This document shows, in pieces, positions 21,569 through 32,261 of a stretch of DNA of 64,000 nt. The translations under genes and the position numbers were made by a program. Under the pieces are notes generated by a model that saw only the letters and a list, made by a program, of their open reading frames with translations, ran no database searches and was not told the DNA's origin. Source of the stretch: Trichosporon coremiiforme (taxonomy: Eukaryota; Basidiomycota; Tremellomycetes; Trichosporonales; Trichosporonaceae); NCBI GenBank assembly GCA_039545355.1, contig BCJJ01000025.1, forward strand, positions 460,820 through 524,819, written 5' to 3'. Position 1 is the stretch's first letter; every line of letters starts with the position of its first letter.

Positions 21569-24500
21569 ATGAGCCGGCCAGGCGGCAGCGGGCCGTCCGC
21601 ATCTCGCGTACCGGAGGACGGTGCTGCGCTGAGCGTCCGTCGCCTGAAGCGAATCGCCGAGGACGGTCCTCCAGTCGTTGGGACGATCAAGCGGCGCCGA
21701 GGAGGCTTTGCTGGTAACGGCAGCGGTCTTCCTCCGAGCGTCGGATTTGCTGGTTCCTCGGGCGGGGGCAGACGGGGGCGCGGTCGAGGGCGCGGCGCGT
21801 CCTTCAACCATGGCGGCGGTAACAACGCCAGTCGTGGTGGACACCTACATCGTGGCGAACCGCATCGCGGCCGTGGCGGCGGCGGAGCTAACAGCTTCAG
21901 AGGCGGGAGAGGGCAACCCGGCGGCTCTAGAGGACGTGGCCGGGGAAGAGGGAGAGGAGGAAAGGGTGGATTTCAACCGACTGGAGCCAACGCGGAGCCA
22001 CAGACGGACTATTACTCAACAGGTGCGGATTTGTATGCCGATTACGCAGATGTCGGTACCGGCGAAGAGGTCGAGCATGAGCAGGAGGAAGACCGCGCGC
22101 CCAAGAGCCCGCCGCGTGGCCCACGGATAGAAAGACCGGGAGTCACAGACAGCTACCGCCCAGAGCGACATGCGCTCCCGCCAAGACCGGACGTGAGATC
22201 ACCCGGCGGCTCGCCGCAGCGATCCATGCCGCCGCCTTCCTCGCCGCCGCGCATGCTCCCGCCATCAACGCCCCCGCAACCGACACCGTCCCGCGTCACA
22301 TTATTATCGTCCTCGCCGGTCGCAGTCGCACGCTTCCATCTCGACTCGGACATGGTGTTCGAGCCGGCATCTGAGGCGGATCACACGGAGCACGATGAGG
22401 CGGCCGCCCACAAGGGGAAGCAGAAAGACAAGGACACGAGGAAGGGATATGGAGAGTACACTTACTCGCCCTCGTCACCTCTCCCCGATTCGGTAGCAAC
22501 CACGCACGAGGTTGTCTCGCAGACGTTCAACGACTCGCCGTGGAGCTCAGCTCTTGGTCTGACCACGAACTCTGCTCCCGCTCTCAAGCCCGCGGAGACG
22601 GATAAAGGGAAGCAGAAGCAGCCTACGATACCGCCGCTGCCTCCGCTCGAGAAGGACGACAAGCTTGCGCCGAAGCCGCTCAAAATCAAGCCGATGAACC
22701 GGAACGTGCGAAAGAACGACCCGCCGAAACCGCCGAGCTTGGCGCCGCCAAGGGAAAAGGAGCAGGGAATGTCTGCGTCCAAGTCACCTGTGCTCCCCAA
22801 AGCACAATTAATCGCCAGCAACAGGTCCAAGTCGCCCCTTCCGTCAAAACCACCGTTAGCTGCCAGCAACGCTTCTACGTCTACGATACTCGTAACATCT
22901 ACTGCAGCCGCCGCCACGACATCAGCCGCTGCGTCAAGTTCACCTCTCAATGTTCCTGAACCGGCCCGCAAACGCACTCCCGAGCCGATCGAGCTGTCAA
23001 GCTCTCCTCTCGTCGCTACCACATCGCTTCCCGCTCCTGCACCCCGATCACCGGAAGACGTCAAGCCGATCCTGGCGCTTCTGGCTCCTTCCCCGCCGCC
23101 TGTGCCGGCCGCTTCTGCACCGCGCGAAGGTGTGCTTGCGCTGCGGCGAGCAGACCTGCCGACAGACTGCTTCAGCACGGACCGCATTCGCCGCGTACCG
23201 GCCCGTCACATCGTGGCACAAGATGCAAAAGCGAAGGTCGTGGCCGAGGGCAGGATCGTCCTCGGCACTCGCTGGCGCGACGACGGTTTCTGCGTCGACT
23301 GGCAGCTCCCTGCGCGTCCGGAGAAAGACTCCGACGACTCTGACGACAGCAGTGTGGAGTTCGTAGCGGCACCACCACGGCCACCGCCTCCTGTTTTTGA
23401 GCTGCTCGATAGCAGCGACGACGAGGAGCCTCTCGCACGGAAGCCGAAGAACAAGCAGCGCGGAAAGCAGAAGCGTCGCAGTGAAGAGCGGCCTGAGAAG
23501 AATCGCGACCACTCTGCGGCAGCAACGACGGCTACGACTCTGTCGCCGACACGCTCGCCTCCACCGAGAGCGTTTGCCCGTGTCCCCAGCATTGGTACGC
23601 AGCGCGGCGTCGACCCCTCGATTCTCCCTCACGGTCCCGAGACGCCCCAGTTCGGCCCTGCACCTCTGCCGCCTGTCGACGGCGACGACCGCGACGCTGC
23701 CCAATGGGCTGAGTACGTCGCCGCAAACCCCCACGGTTCGATCGTCTTCCCCTTCCCAGCCAAGTTCCAGACGGAGGATTCGCGTCAGTCTCGCGCCTAC
23801 GTCAAATGGAAGGAATGCCAGCTTGTGCTCTTGCGCACATACGAGTCGCATGTGGCCAGTAACGAGGTCACCTGCTCCGAGACGGATGGAAGGGATGCGT
23901 GGGGGGCGTCTGGTCTGCGGGTGCGCTGGCGCGCGCTGTCTGAGGACGAGATTACCGCTGTTGTCGAGAAACGCAAACGCGAGAAACGCGAGCGGAAGGA
24001 AGCGAAGAAAGCAGCCAAGGAGGCGAAGGAGGCTGGCAGGCGCTCGGCATCTGCCCGCCCCAGCGAGCCTAGCGAACCCTCTGCAGCCGAGCGGAGAACG
24101 AGCGCTGGCTGGGTTGCGGCTCAAGACCGACGACCGACCGAGGAGCGCGATGAACTCGATGAGGAGGATAGCAAAAACGACCTCGCGGAGCGAGCCGCGG
24201 GGCAGGAGAAGGAGAAAGAGAAGGACCTTGAGAAATCCGACCGCAGAGCGATGGCCAAGCAGCCGCAGGACTCCGCTCCAAGTCCGTCCGCCTCGCCTGC
24301 CTTCCCACCTGCGGCTCTCCCTTCGCATCCTCCCACGGTACCTACTCCCCTCGCCCAACATTCTGCGCTACCTGCGCAGCCAGCCCAGGCTGTCGGTAGC
24401 GTTCCTTCGCCGCCGCCCTCGCCCCTTCCGGCCACTGAAACGTCGCCAGAGGACGCGGAAATCGCCCGCCTCCGCGCTGAAATCAGCGCTTCGCTCGAGA

Positions 24501-24670
24501 AAATCTCCCGCTGGCAGCGGCTCAAGGACGAGATTCCCGGCCAAGGCGACGTCGTCAACGGGCAAATCGAAAAGATCACTCTCGAGGTGTTCTCGCTTCA
24601 GAATGTGCTGGAGCCTATGCTTGAGGCCAAGTTGGCGCGTGAGAAAGGAGGAGAGGGGAGAGAAATGTGA
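21569..24670 (+). CDS. RGG-box protein of unknown function
   Basis: An uninterrupted frame of 1033 residues; I do not recognise the family. The N-terminal ~150 residues hold a basic KRRRGG patch and many RGG/RGRGRG repeats, a feature of RNA-binding proteins and arginine-methylation substrates. Residues ~180-660 are Pro/Ser-rich and disordered, with acidic Ser clusters (DSDDSSVEF). A possible folded segment lies at about 705-795, with AANPHGSIVFPFPAKFQ and a Trp- and Cys-containing stretch ending LRVRWRALSEDEI. It is followed by a Lys/Glu-rich helix (EKRERKEAKKAAKEAKE) and a C-terminal coiled coil at about 965-1025. A nuclear RNA or chromatin role is plausible but not shown. The long open frames on the other strand and in other frames across this gene are shadows of its GC-rich codons. 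Confidence 0.85.
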   Translation: MSRPGGSGPSASRVPEDGAALSVRRLKRIAEDGPPVVGTIKRRRGGFAGNGSGLPPSVGFAGSSGGGRRGRGRGRGASFNHGGGNNASRGGHLHRGEPHRGRGGGGANSFRGGRGQPGGSRGRGRGRGRGGKGGFQPTGANAEPQTDYYSTGADLYADYADVGTGEEVEHEQEEDRAPKSPPRGPRIERPGVTDSYRPERHALPPRPDVRSPGGSPQRSMPPPSSPPRMLPPSTPPQPTPSRVTLLSSSPVAVARFHLDSDMVFEPASEADHTEHDEAAAHKGKQKDKDTRKGYGEYTYSPSSPLPDSVATTHEVVSQTFNDSPWSSALGLTTNSAPALKPAETDKGKQKQPTIPPLPPLEKDDKLAPKPLKIKPMNRNVRKNDPPKPPSLAPPREKEQGMSASKSPVLPKAQLIASNRSKSPLPSKPPLAASNASTSTILVTSTAAAATTSAAASSSPLNVPEPARKRTPEPIELSSSPLVATTSLPAPAPRSPEDVKPILALLAPSPPPVPAASAPREGVLALRRADLPTDCFSTDRIRRVPARHIVAQDAKAKVVAEGRIVLGTRWRDDGFCVDWQLPARPEKDSDDSDDSSVEFVAAPPRPPPPVFELLDSSDDEEPLARKPKNKQRGKQKRRSEERPEKNRDHSAAATTATTLSPTRSPPPRAFARVPSIGTQRGVDPSILPHGPETPQFGPAPLPPVDGDDRDAAQWAEYVAANPHGSIVFPFPAKFQTEDSRQSRAYVKWKECQLVLLRTYESHVASNEVTCSETDGRDAWGASGLRVRWRALSEDEITAVVEKRKREKRERKEAKKAAKEAKEAGRRSASARPSEPSEPSAAERRTSAGWVAAQDRRPTEERDELDEEDSKNDLAERAAGQEKEKEKDLEKSDRRAMAKQPQDSAPSPSASPAFPPAALPSHPPTVPTPLAQHSALPAQPAQAVGSVPSPPPSPLPATETSPEDAEIARLRAEISASLEKISRWQRLKDEIPGQGDVVNGQIEKITLEVFSLQNVLEPMLEAKLAREKGGEGREM

Positions 24671-24863
24671 TGAGCGAGATATTGGAAGAGGAGAGGAGAG
24701 GGGAGGGGAGGGAGGATGACCACATTCAAGGCGCAGTCCATGTGCATAACCACTGTTTCCGCATTCTAGCATAACTTGCACTCCACCATTAGTTCAACCA
24801 TGTACCCTGCATAATCACTGTACACCGTTCTGTCACATGGCGATGCATCGTCCTACTGACTAC

Positions 24864-27076
24864 CTAGCCGCTGAGCGGGAGGCCGCACACATCACAATCC
24901 GTGTTTCCGGGCTCATTGATAAACGTGCAGTGTGGGCACGCCTTAGGTCCACTCGCCTCCGCCGCAGTTGCCGCAGTTGCCGCAGCACCACTACCAGTGG
25001 CCGGCGTCGAAGCACCAGTACCCGAGCGCTGTGGGCTCGCAATGCCCATCTGGGAGAAGCGGTCGTTCGTGTCCATAGCACTGCCGCTTGACTCGGCGAT
25101 GGTGAGCAGCGTCTGCCACCCGCCGGAGCGGAAGAGCTCCTCGAGTGCACCCTTGTTCTCGGGGTGCTTGTGCGCCGTCGCGGCGCGTGCGAGCGTCTCA
25201 GCCTCCTTCGGGGAGAATGGGCCGTGCATGGCCAGGAAGGCGACGAGGTGCCAGTCGCTGAGCCAGCGCTGCACATCTTCTCTGATACGTGTAGGCCAGG
25301 TCCCGACGTCGCCGATCTCGAGGTCCGCGCCGCGCAGAATACGCAGCAGCTCGCGCACGACCAGTTCCATGCTCTGGTCACTGAGTCCGGGGCGGTTCTC
25401 GACAGGGAACGACTGCGAGAGGAAGAGCGGGTCCGGCGACACAGGGAATCCGTGCGTGATCTGGTGTTAGCTTCAACTGACGACAAGCAAGCTTACGTTG
25501 ACGAAGAGGTACTCGACGGGGAACGTCGGCTTGGCTGGCATCTTCACCTGGATGCCGTACTCGTTCTTGAAGCTGTAGAAGACCTCGGGGATGTACTCGC
25601 CGTGGCTGGGCTTGCGGACGCGCACCGTGCCGGGGTCGACAGACGCCTCGACCGCGTTCGCCTTGACCATTGCCTCGCCGTGCTCGCTCGCCTGCCACGC
25701 GATGACGTCGATGTTTCCGTCCTCCGTGCCGGTCAGGCAGCATGTCACGAAGCGGGAGCTGAACTGGCCCGTCGGCGATGCGCGTGTGGCCAGCGGGTGC
25801 AGCACCTGGTACTTGGCACTCGTGAGCATCTCGAGCGCAGAGGCGGTGAAGCTCTGCGCATGTCGCTTGTACAGCGTCTTGGTGATGTCGTCCGGATCGG
25901 GGGTCAGGTCGGTGTAGATCATGCCAACGACACCGAGGCCCTTCTCGCACCACTTGGCGACCTGCGCCACCTGCTTCTCATCGTCCCACGGCACCTCGAT
26001 CGTGAGGCCGTCCACCTCGCCCTCCTGCAGCGGCTCCCACACAGCCTCCACCACCGCCTTCACGCCCATCGGCACCTTGTCGTAGCGGTCATAGTGCCCG
26101 ATGAGGAACGCGAAGCGCTGGTTTCCCGTCTTGCGCCACGCCGCCAGGATGCTGTCGATCAGATTCGGGGTGGCGAACTCGACGTGGTCGACCATACGGA
26201 ACGCCTGCGACTGCAGCGTTAGAGCAGACGGTTGACACTTCGAACAGATGCCCTCGGGGAATGGCGGGTGCGAGCTACTCGGACACGGCGTGATCACGCT
26301 AAGCGACAGCGGGTCAAGCGGCGGCAGATCCACAGACGAGCTCGTTGCAGCAGATGGAGGTCGTCCGGCGAGCAGCTTGCGCAGGTACGCGTTGAATGAC
26401 AGGTGCTTGATCTGGTTCTCCGTGTGATACGTCGGGTCGTAAGGCTGAGAGTTAGTAATCAATCCTATGATCAACTCACCTCCAGGGGCATGCAGTAGTC
26501 GCACATAGCCTTGTCGCCGTGTCGACAGAAGGCAGCGTCGCGTTTCCGTTCGATCTTGCCGTCCTGCGTGCGCCAATACTGGTCGACCTCGGGCTCGACG
26601 ACCTTACTTAGATCAACACCGGAGGCAGTCTGACGTGCTGGCTTGTCGTCACCGCCGCTGGTGCTCGCTGACGCGACGGACGCAGCTGTCGTAGATCCAG
26701 ACGTCGTCTGCGCCTGCGGCTCAGCTGCCTCAGAAGTTCCATTCCGAAGCGGCTTGTACGAAAGGAACAGCAGATCACCATGGCTGCAGGTCAGCTAGGA
26801 CGCCTTCCTCCAAGAAGCTCACCTGAAGCCCATGTCGCCGACCTTGCGACCGCGCAGGGCGTTGAAGCCAACCTTCTCGCCGCTGGCACCCGGCTGGTTG
26901 CTCAGGCTCAGCGTCGCAGGGTCCGGCTGCGGCTCGTCCTTCGGAATCGTGTCGAGGATGAGCTTCGCAAGCTCCTCTCCGGGAGTGCCATTGTCGACTG
27001 TTATCCGTGCCGTTCCCGAGGGCGAGCGAATGCGAAGAAGCTGAGGTCAGCTTGGTGCATGCGAGGAGCTCACCAT
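24864..27076 (-). CDS. NPL4: Nuclear protein localization protein 4 (Cdc48-Ufd1-Npl4 adaptor)
   Basis: Five exons (27076-27074, 27040-26823, 26783-26480, 26444-25497, 25460-24864) give 689 residues. Npl4 works with Ufd1 and Cdc48 to extract ubiquitinated proteins in ER-associated and other degradation. Seen in order: an N-terminal ubiquitin-like domain (MLLRIRSPSGTARITV ... MGFSHGDLLFLSY), the zinc region with CRHGDKAMCDYC and ICSKCQPSALTLQ, the MPN-like domain (FRMVDHVEF, RFAFLIGHYD, GMIYTDL), the C-terminal Npl4 domain, and an NZF zinc finger at the end (CPHCTFINEPGNTDCDVC). The first coding exon is only the ATG, followed by a 33-base intron; yeast Npl4 also begins with a Met-Leu-Ile-Arg type start, which supports this model. 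The acceptors use CTAAC or CTGAC branch sites. Confidence 0.94.
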
Positions 27077-27425
27077 GATTCGAATGCGCTTGGCAGAGAA
27101 ACACTGGGCGATGAAGAAAAGGGGAACAGTGCAATTTCTAAAGGGGTATCAAGTGCTATTGAGGACGAAGGGAAGCGCTTCTCGAAGCGCTGACAAGGGA
27201 GACGATGCTGAGTAAGTGGTGAACAATGATCACCTGTGAGAGGAAGTCATGGTGGAGGGACTGGGTCCACAGACGTCAGCGGTCCGTTGCACGGGAGCAT
27301 CTTCACAGCGATGCCACGTGGGGTCCGGTTTGCCACCAACCTCCACCTCTGCGACATGAGCGATCGAGCGATAGCGCAAGCTGTCTTCCTCGTCCTGCTC
27401 ACCGCTCGTCATCAGCTCAGCGACA
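27077..27425. promoter_or_regulatory. Divergent promoter, NPL4 / CIR_N gene
   Basis: Only 349 bases separate two divergent start codons, so both promoters must lie here or overlap the neighbouring leaders. I see no strong TATA box. Open frames crossing it are not coding. Confidence 0.45.
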
Positions 27426-28472
27426 ATGCCGCGACTGCAGATTCTCCAGTGGGTTGGGCCGGTTTGGCTAGACTAACCTTCAGTCATAAGTCGTACCATC
27501 CGTACAACGAGAAGAACAAGGCGCGCGTGCGCGAAGATGAGGCGCGAGCCCGCGAGGAGGAGGAGCGGGCGCAACAGCGTGTTATCGAGGCCGTTAGTTC
27601 AGCTAGCGACGCGACCATGGATGTTTGGCTGATATTTCAGGAAGGAGAGGCTCGGCTAGCTGCGCTTCGAAGACGTGCTGGATCACCGTCTGCCGATGTC
27701 GACCCGACCGCAAGACTCGGCACGAAAGAGCTCGCGAAACACCAGCGGAAGCGCGAGCGCGAGCTGAAGGCGGAGAAGCGAGAAAGGAAGAAAAGGGATC
27801 GACTTGACTTCGACTGGCCGTCCGATAAGGATCGGTATCGGAAACGCGATGACGAGCGGGGATCTCGCGAGCGCGGCCGTGATCGAGTCGAGCCTGGGGA
27901 AGACACCTTCCAATCCGCGGGGCACGTTAACTTCTGGGCCGACCTTGAGAGTGTGAGTAGAGCTAGTATGTTCGGCGTGGCAGCTGATGATCAGGGCAAG
28001 GCAGCCGACGTCCAGGGGATGCCCCGCGATGCGGCACAGCGGCACGCAGACCAGGAGGCGGACAAGTTGACGATGTATCTCGAGCGGCCGGAACGCGAGA
28101 CGCGACCGTGGTACGCGGACGCCGAGCTGCGGCGGTACGAGGAGCTGGATGAGAGTGACATTGCAAAAGAGCGGCGCGAGCGTGACCGGTAAGTTGCTCT
28201 CCAGTAAGGTGGCTTTGCAGGGCACTGATAAGCTAACAAGCAGCCGCCGAGACCGCAAGTCAAAGGACCGCAACGACCCGTTGTCGCAGATCAGCTCTCG
28301 GCTAGCAGCTAAGAAGGAGAAAACGTTCCCAGCGGCCCGAGGACAGTCAGAGAGGGAACGCGCACTCGCGATGCTCGCGAAGCGAAGAGGTGAAGAGGCA
28401 CCGAGATCAGGCTGGGCCGAGCAGTTCGAGCGCCAGCAGGCGAGCGCTGGGGACCGCTACACGCGCCGGTAA
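27426..28472 (+). CDS. CIR_N-domain protein, LENG1-like
   Basis: Five exons (27426-27448, 27484-27592, 27641-27952, 27995-28188, 28244-28472) give 288 residues. The spliced start MPRLQILHHKSYHPYNEKNK matches the CIR_N domain shared by LENG1 and spliceosome-associated proteins, followed by the typical acidic/basic helix (RVREDEARAREEEERAQ, then EGEARLAALRRRAG). HVNFWADLE and PWY lie in the middle, as in LENG1; the rest is Lys/Arg/Glu-rich and nuclear in type. Eukaryotic members occur with splicing factors, so a role in pre-mRNA splicing is the best guess, not proven. The start was chosen because a 35-base intron with CTAAC joins the ATG exon exactly onto HKSYHPYN. The 42-base intron at 27953-27994 is a multiple of three without a stop, so it may sometimes be retained. 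Confidence 0.85.
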
Positions 28473-29097
28473 CGTGATCACATCTTGTTGTATGCATGTA
28501 ATACTAAAAGACAGCTTGTTTGGATGCCGACGCATGACCAATGTCGGTATTCCATGGACTTGGCTCGTACAACACATGGCAAATAAGGAGATGATACGTC
28601 GGCGGCTCCATCTGCCGAACTTAGGCCGCAGGGTGGACGTCCAAATCTATTTCTTACTATACAGCCAGTTAGCTCTGCGTAGCTCGCAAAGACACAAGTT
28701 ACGATGGACACCGAGCTGCCGTCTGACTACCTGCCGAGCGCACCGACGCCAGTGCACCGAGACGATGTCGCAGTGAGTGATGGCTGGCACTTCAAGTAGA
28801 CCGATTGATTAGTATTAGTGGGGCTGTGCAATGTGGCTCGATGTCGACGGAGGTCATGAAAACCCTGTAATGTTAGTCCGAAACCCCCCCCCCCCCTCTC
28901 TCTCTCGTGTCCGATCTCTTGAGACCCGAACTTCCGAACACATGACATACACTTCCTTAGACTAAGAACATGCTATTGATTGAATTCGATTTTGCTAGTT
29001 TGCGGACCTGTCGCCGACATTGCTTCACTTCCTAGCTCCTCCTATGCTGTTGACGCTGAGATTGGGGTTACCGATTCCGATAGCCTAGAGGCAGGGC
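28473..29097. other. Convergent 3' intergenic region
   Basis: About 625 bases between two converging genes. It carries a 13-C run joined to a CT repeat (28884-28906). A short frame from the ATG at 28704 ends at a donor-like GTGAGT but leads to no convincing second exon. Confidence 0.5.
28884..28906. repeat. Poly-C / CT simple repeat
   Basis: Thirteen C followed by five TC units. Length is likely to be polymorphic or error-prone. Confidence 0.9.
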
Positions 29098-29806
29098 CTA
29101 GACGTGGAGGATGATGTCCGCTCCGTCATCGTCCCAGCTCCACCTGCGCTCGCGCTTCTCGCGCTCATCGGGGTTGTTGAGACTCTGCTGCTCGTGCTGG
29201 AAGGGATGGGGCATGTGGAAGTGCGGCATGTGCGGCCAGTGGAAGTGCGCTGCGTGGGCTGCATTTGTGTCCCGGAGGCCACCGACGTCGGCATCTGAAG
29301 CAGGTAGGGAGGGTCAGAGGTTAGTGCCAGATACAGTTTGGCAAAGTGTCCGGAGCAGATTATGTTGGGTTTAGGCCAAACACATATAGACCAGACACCG
29401 AGACGTCCGCAGTAGTTCCGTTCCAGATTAGAACAGAGCGCAGCAAGAAGGAATGTAAAGATTAGGTCGAGGGCGTCAGTGACACAAAGCGCAGTGCCAC
29501 AGTAGGGGCGCCGAAGCGAACGAAGCAATCGGGGTGTTGCGGGCGTCACGGAGCCATCGACGCACATCGTTGAGACAGCGACGAAGGCAGTGGAGTGGGA
29601 AGTTGGGAATAACGTTAAGGTTGAGGAGCGATTGCGCGATAAGAGGGAATGCCAGGTGCAACGAAGAGGGGACAGGTCAGCACCTCGAGCTCGCAGCACT
29701 ACGGATACGTACACAGGAGGCCTTCGCGGTCAACCTTGTTCAGTTCCTCGTGGTCGTGCGCACGGGCGTTGACTTCGGCTTTGTCGTGGAGCTTGGTGCT
29801 GTTCAT
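29098..29806 (-). CDS. Small histidine-rich protein, unknown function
   Basis: Two exons (29806-29713, 29294-29098) give 96 residues. The donor GTACGT and acceptor TTCAG keep frame and split one Tyr codon. I do not recognise the family. The N-terminal third is charged (MNSTKLHDKAEVNARAHDHE). Exon 2 carries a striking run of His with aromatic and Met residues (HFHWPHMPHFHMPHPFQHE) and ends in a charged tail (RRWSWDDDGADIILHV). His pairs spaced like this can bind Zn, Cu or Ni. The intron is 418 bases, long for this window, and could hide a small exon. A CTAAC...CAG acceptor directly before the ATG suggests an additional intron in the 5' UTR. Two separate exons joining into one compositionally coherent peptide supports a real gene, but it needs transcript evidence. 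Confidence 0.6.
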
Positions 29807-30702
29807 GCTGCTTGCGAATGAAGCGAGTTAGGCTGGTATTGGAGCGATTCCAGGTACGGCGAACGATTCCAAAAGGTGAGTTTAAGCTTGCGATCGGCAG
29901 GATCGATGTGGGCGTGAGTGATGGTGGTAAGTGTAACGGAGTGGCGAGTGTCGTAAGGTCACCCCTTCACGACTAAAAGTAGCGACCACCACCGAAGGTT
30001 GAGGATTGCGCGTGACCAGGGCTGCAGTGATGGTCAGCTGCCCACATAAGGTCGCGTGCCCATGGATGTCAGTAGTGGTCAGGTGCTCTGTGCCTCACTC
30101 GGGCGCGTGTGGTATGCGTGCAGTGTGCGTGTGAAGGGCGTGCGCTGCGCGTGCCAGAAGGAGGGACTGGATAGTGACGCTGGCCGGAATGCGTGGCCGA
30201 AATGCGCATCATCGCCATTACTACTTGCCCGATTCCGTCAGCCAGATCTCGGCACCGGCACAGCTAAACGTCAGCAATGTCTCGGTGTGTCTCAAACCGT
30301 GTCAGCGCCGGCGTCCAGAACGTGGTCGGTTCGGCCGCGTCGGCCGGCAGTCAGCAGCACATGGTCACCGCTGAAGAATCAGTGGAGTGGCAGTCAAATG
30401 GTTTCGGGCCAAGCCTCGACCTCGCGGTTGGTTGTATTCAGCCAACTTACGCCTGTCCACATTCCCACATCGGTGCCACTGTGATCAGCAGCCCAAGATG
30501 GAGCCGAGTCGCTGTAATTGTTCGAAGCGCATACAATTCTGTCGCGCAAGACATTCTCGAAAGAACAAAATTGCAGCAACAAAGTTCTCAAAATTATAGA
30601 GTTTGAGCACAACGTAAGGCGCGTGAGCACTCCCGACTCAAACGCAGGAATGATCGAGCCAGGTTGGGTCGCTGCTGCTTGCGCTGAGTCTGGCCCCGTG
30701 TC

Positions 30703-30717
30703 CTGGAGTGCGCACTC
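30703..30717. repeat. Palindrome-bearing 15-mer, copy 1
   Basis: CTGGAGTGCGCACTC, with the perfect palindrome GAGTGCGCACTC. The same 15 bases recur at 31700-31714. Confidence 0.8.
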
Positions 30718-30746
30718 TTGGCGCTGGTGAGTGGGTCGTAAACCTT

Positions 30747-30756
30747 CCCCCCCCCC
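30747..30756. repeat. Poly-C run
   Basis: Ten C in a row within the gene-poor region. Confidence 0.9.
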
Positions 30757-30902
30757 GTCGGTGGCGGTCCGCTGATGCTTGTTCGCCTCGGACAAAAAGA
30801 GCTGCTGTTTGCTCCTTCGTAACTCGACCCAGTGCATTGCCCTTGCTGCCGCTGCCGGCGGTGACCGAGCCAAGGAGGCGTGAGGCGGGGACTGGCAGTG
30901 GG

Positions 30903-30917
30903 CCGTGCACTGCACGG
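30903..30917. repeat. Perfect short inverted repeat
   Basis: CCGTGCA and TGCACGG around one central C. Confidence 0.8.
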
Positions 30918-31534
30918 GGAGTCAGCGCGGCATCCGCAGTTCAACGGACTTTGGGTGCATTCTGTTGCGCTCTTCGCTGCTCTTCGTGCTCGCTTCCGGC
31001 TGCGGCAGAGGCGACGCAGCGGGTTGCTTACAGCCTGTTGCTTCGTATCGTTGCGCTTCTCGCACCGTTCCTTCGCTTCGCCGAGATGATCTCCATTCCA
31101 GAAAGACGCGGTACCTGGTGACTCGCTATTGCTCTTCGTTGACCCAGGAACGCGCGGGGGCCTGGTACGTGGGAAGTGGGTTGGCGCTGCCGAAGAAATC
31201 GATGTGTTGGGCCAGTCACCAGTTACGTTATGCGAAATGTTCATTTGGCGCGTTGTGCATTTGCGTGATAATGTCTTACTCATACCGTCGAAAGTTCAGA
31301 GGCTTTTCGGTAAGTTGCGACTTGGCCCAAAAGTGTGCATAACTGACGAACCCATGGGAATGGTGTCTGTGAAAGGAGCTGAGGCCGCGAGAGCTTCTGC
31401 ATTCATGTGTGCAGACATCTAGCAGATGTTATTGTGGGAGCGCTGAGTGGACTTCGCTCGGAACATGGCGCGATACGGCGTCTAAAATGACCGCTGCGAC
31501 GGCTGGGTGAATTGTATCCAAGCACGAGACTGCC

Positions 31535-31543
31535 GGGGGGGGG
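31535..31543. repeat. Poly-G run
   Basis: Nine G in a row. Confidence 0.9.
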
Positions 31544-31699
31544 CTCCCATTGCACGTCTGCAGCGGGTGACGGGGCAAGAAATGAAACGGTGCACCGCCC
31601 AGGTGGGCGTAGACGTGCCATCAGCAGGTCTTGTTCTCCTCACATGCAGCCAGCCGGCGGTACGGACACGGACACGTTACGTTTGGCAGACAGGGCGGG

Positions 31700-31714
31700 C
31701 TGGAGTGCGCACTC
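31700..31714. repeat. Palindrome-bearing 15-mer, copy 2
   Basis: Second exact copy of CTGGAGTGCGCACTC, 997 bases after the first; flanks are not similar. Confidence 0.8.
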
Positions 31715-32235
31715 CCCCGTGGTACTCTGTTGTCAAGAGCTGACCGCAGTGGATGCCGATCAGGTCGGGCGTCGCCCCGCTCTTCCCCCGAACCCCTTCA
31801 CTGCGCTGTATGTGCGTCCGAAGTTTCCCGTCGGGTCTGTCGGATGTCCACAGGTGGCTGGTGGAGGTGATGGCGCCAGCACAGCGTCCTATGGCCCGGC
31901 GATGGATGTACCCAGGAAAAGGGGGCAGGTCGTCGGAAGCTTTCGTCCTGACCTGTAGACAGTTTTGGCACGGGTGCATTGAACCAGGGAGTGGTAAGCG
32001 AGCAGAAGGGTTGGTGATCAGATACTTATTGCTCCTAGAGGGAAGCCCAGACCCTGGATGTACGGTGTTTTGGATGAGGCGGAGGAACATTTGCAGCTGA
32101 GCCATTGCAGCAGCGCTAGGGTGCTTCCTGCAGCGGGTACTGACTCGATTAGAGGCCCCAAACCCAAGCCAGAGGTTGCCAAATAGAATTCGCCGAGAGG
32201 CCACGAAAGAAGAGCCGCAGGCGGTGCAATGGCTT

Positions 32236-32261
32236 GGAATCCTTTTTGGAATCCTTTTTGG
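32236..32261. repeat. Tandem 12-mer duplication
   Basis: Unit GGAATCCTTTTT, two copies, followed by GG. Confidence 0.9.

Noticed and set aside
23048..24719. Two further 437-440-codon frames within the RGG gene (one per strand)
   Set aside because: Arg/Pro/Leu-rich shadows; only the 1033-residue frame has a coherent N-terminus, domain order and stop.
28704..28985. Possible two-exon gene starting MDTELPSDYLP
   Set aside because: The acceptor lacks a branch site, and the second exon would run through a 13-C tract.
30594..31283. 229-codon minus-strand frame in the gene-poor region
   Set aside because: No conserved motif, Arg/Ser/Pro random-like composition, and equally long frames on the other strand.
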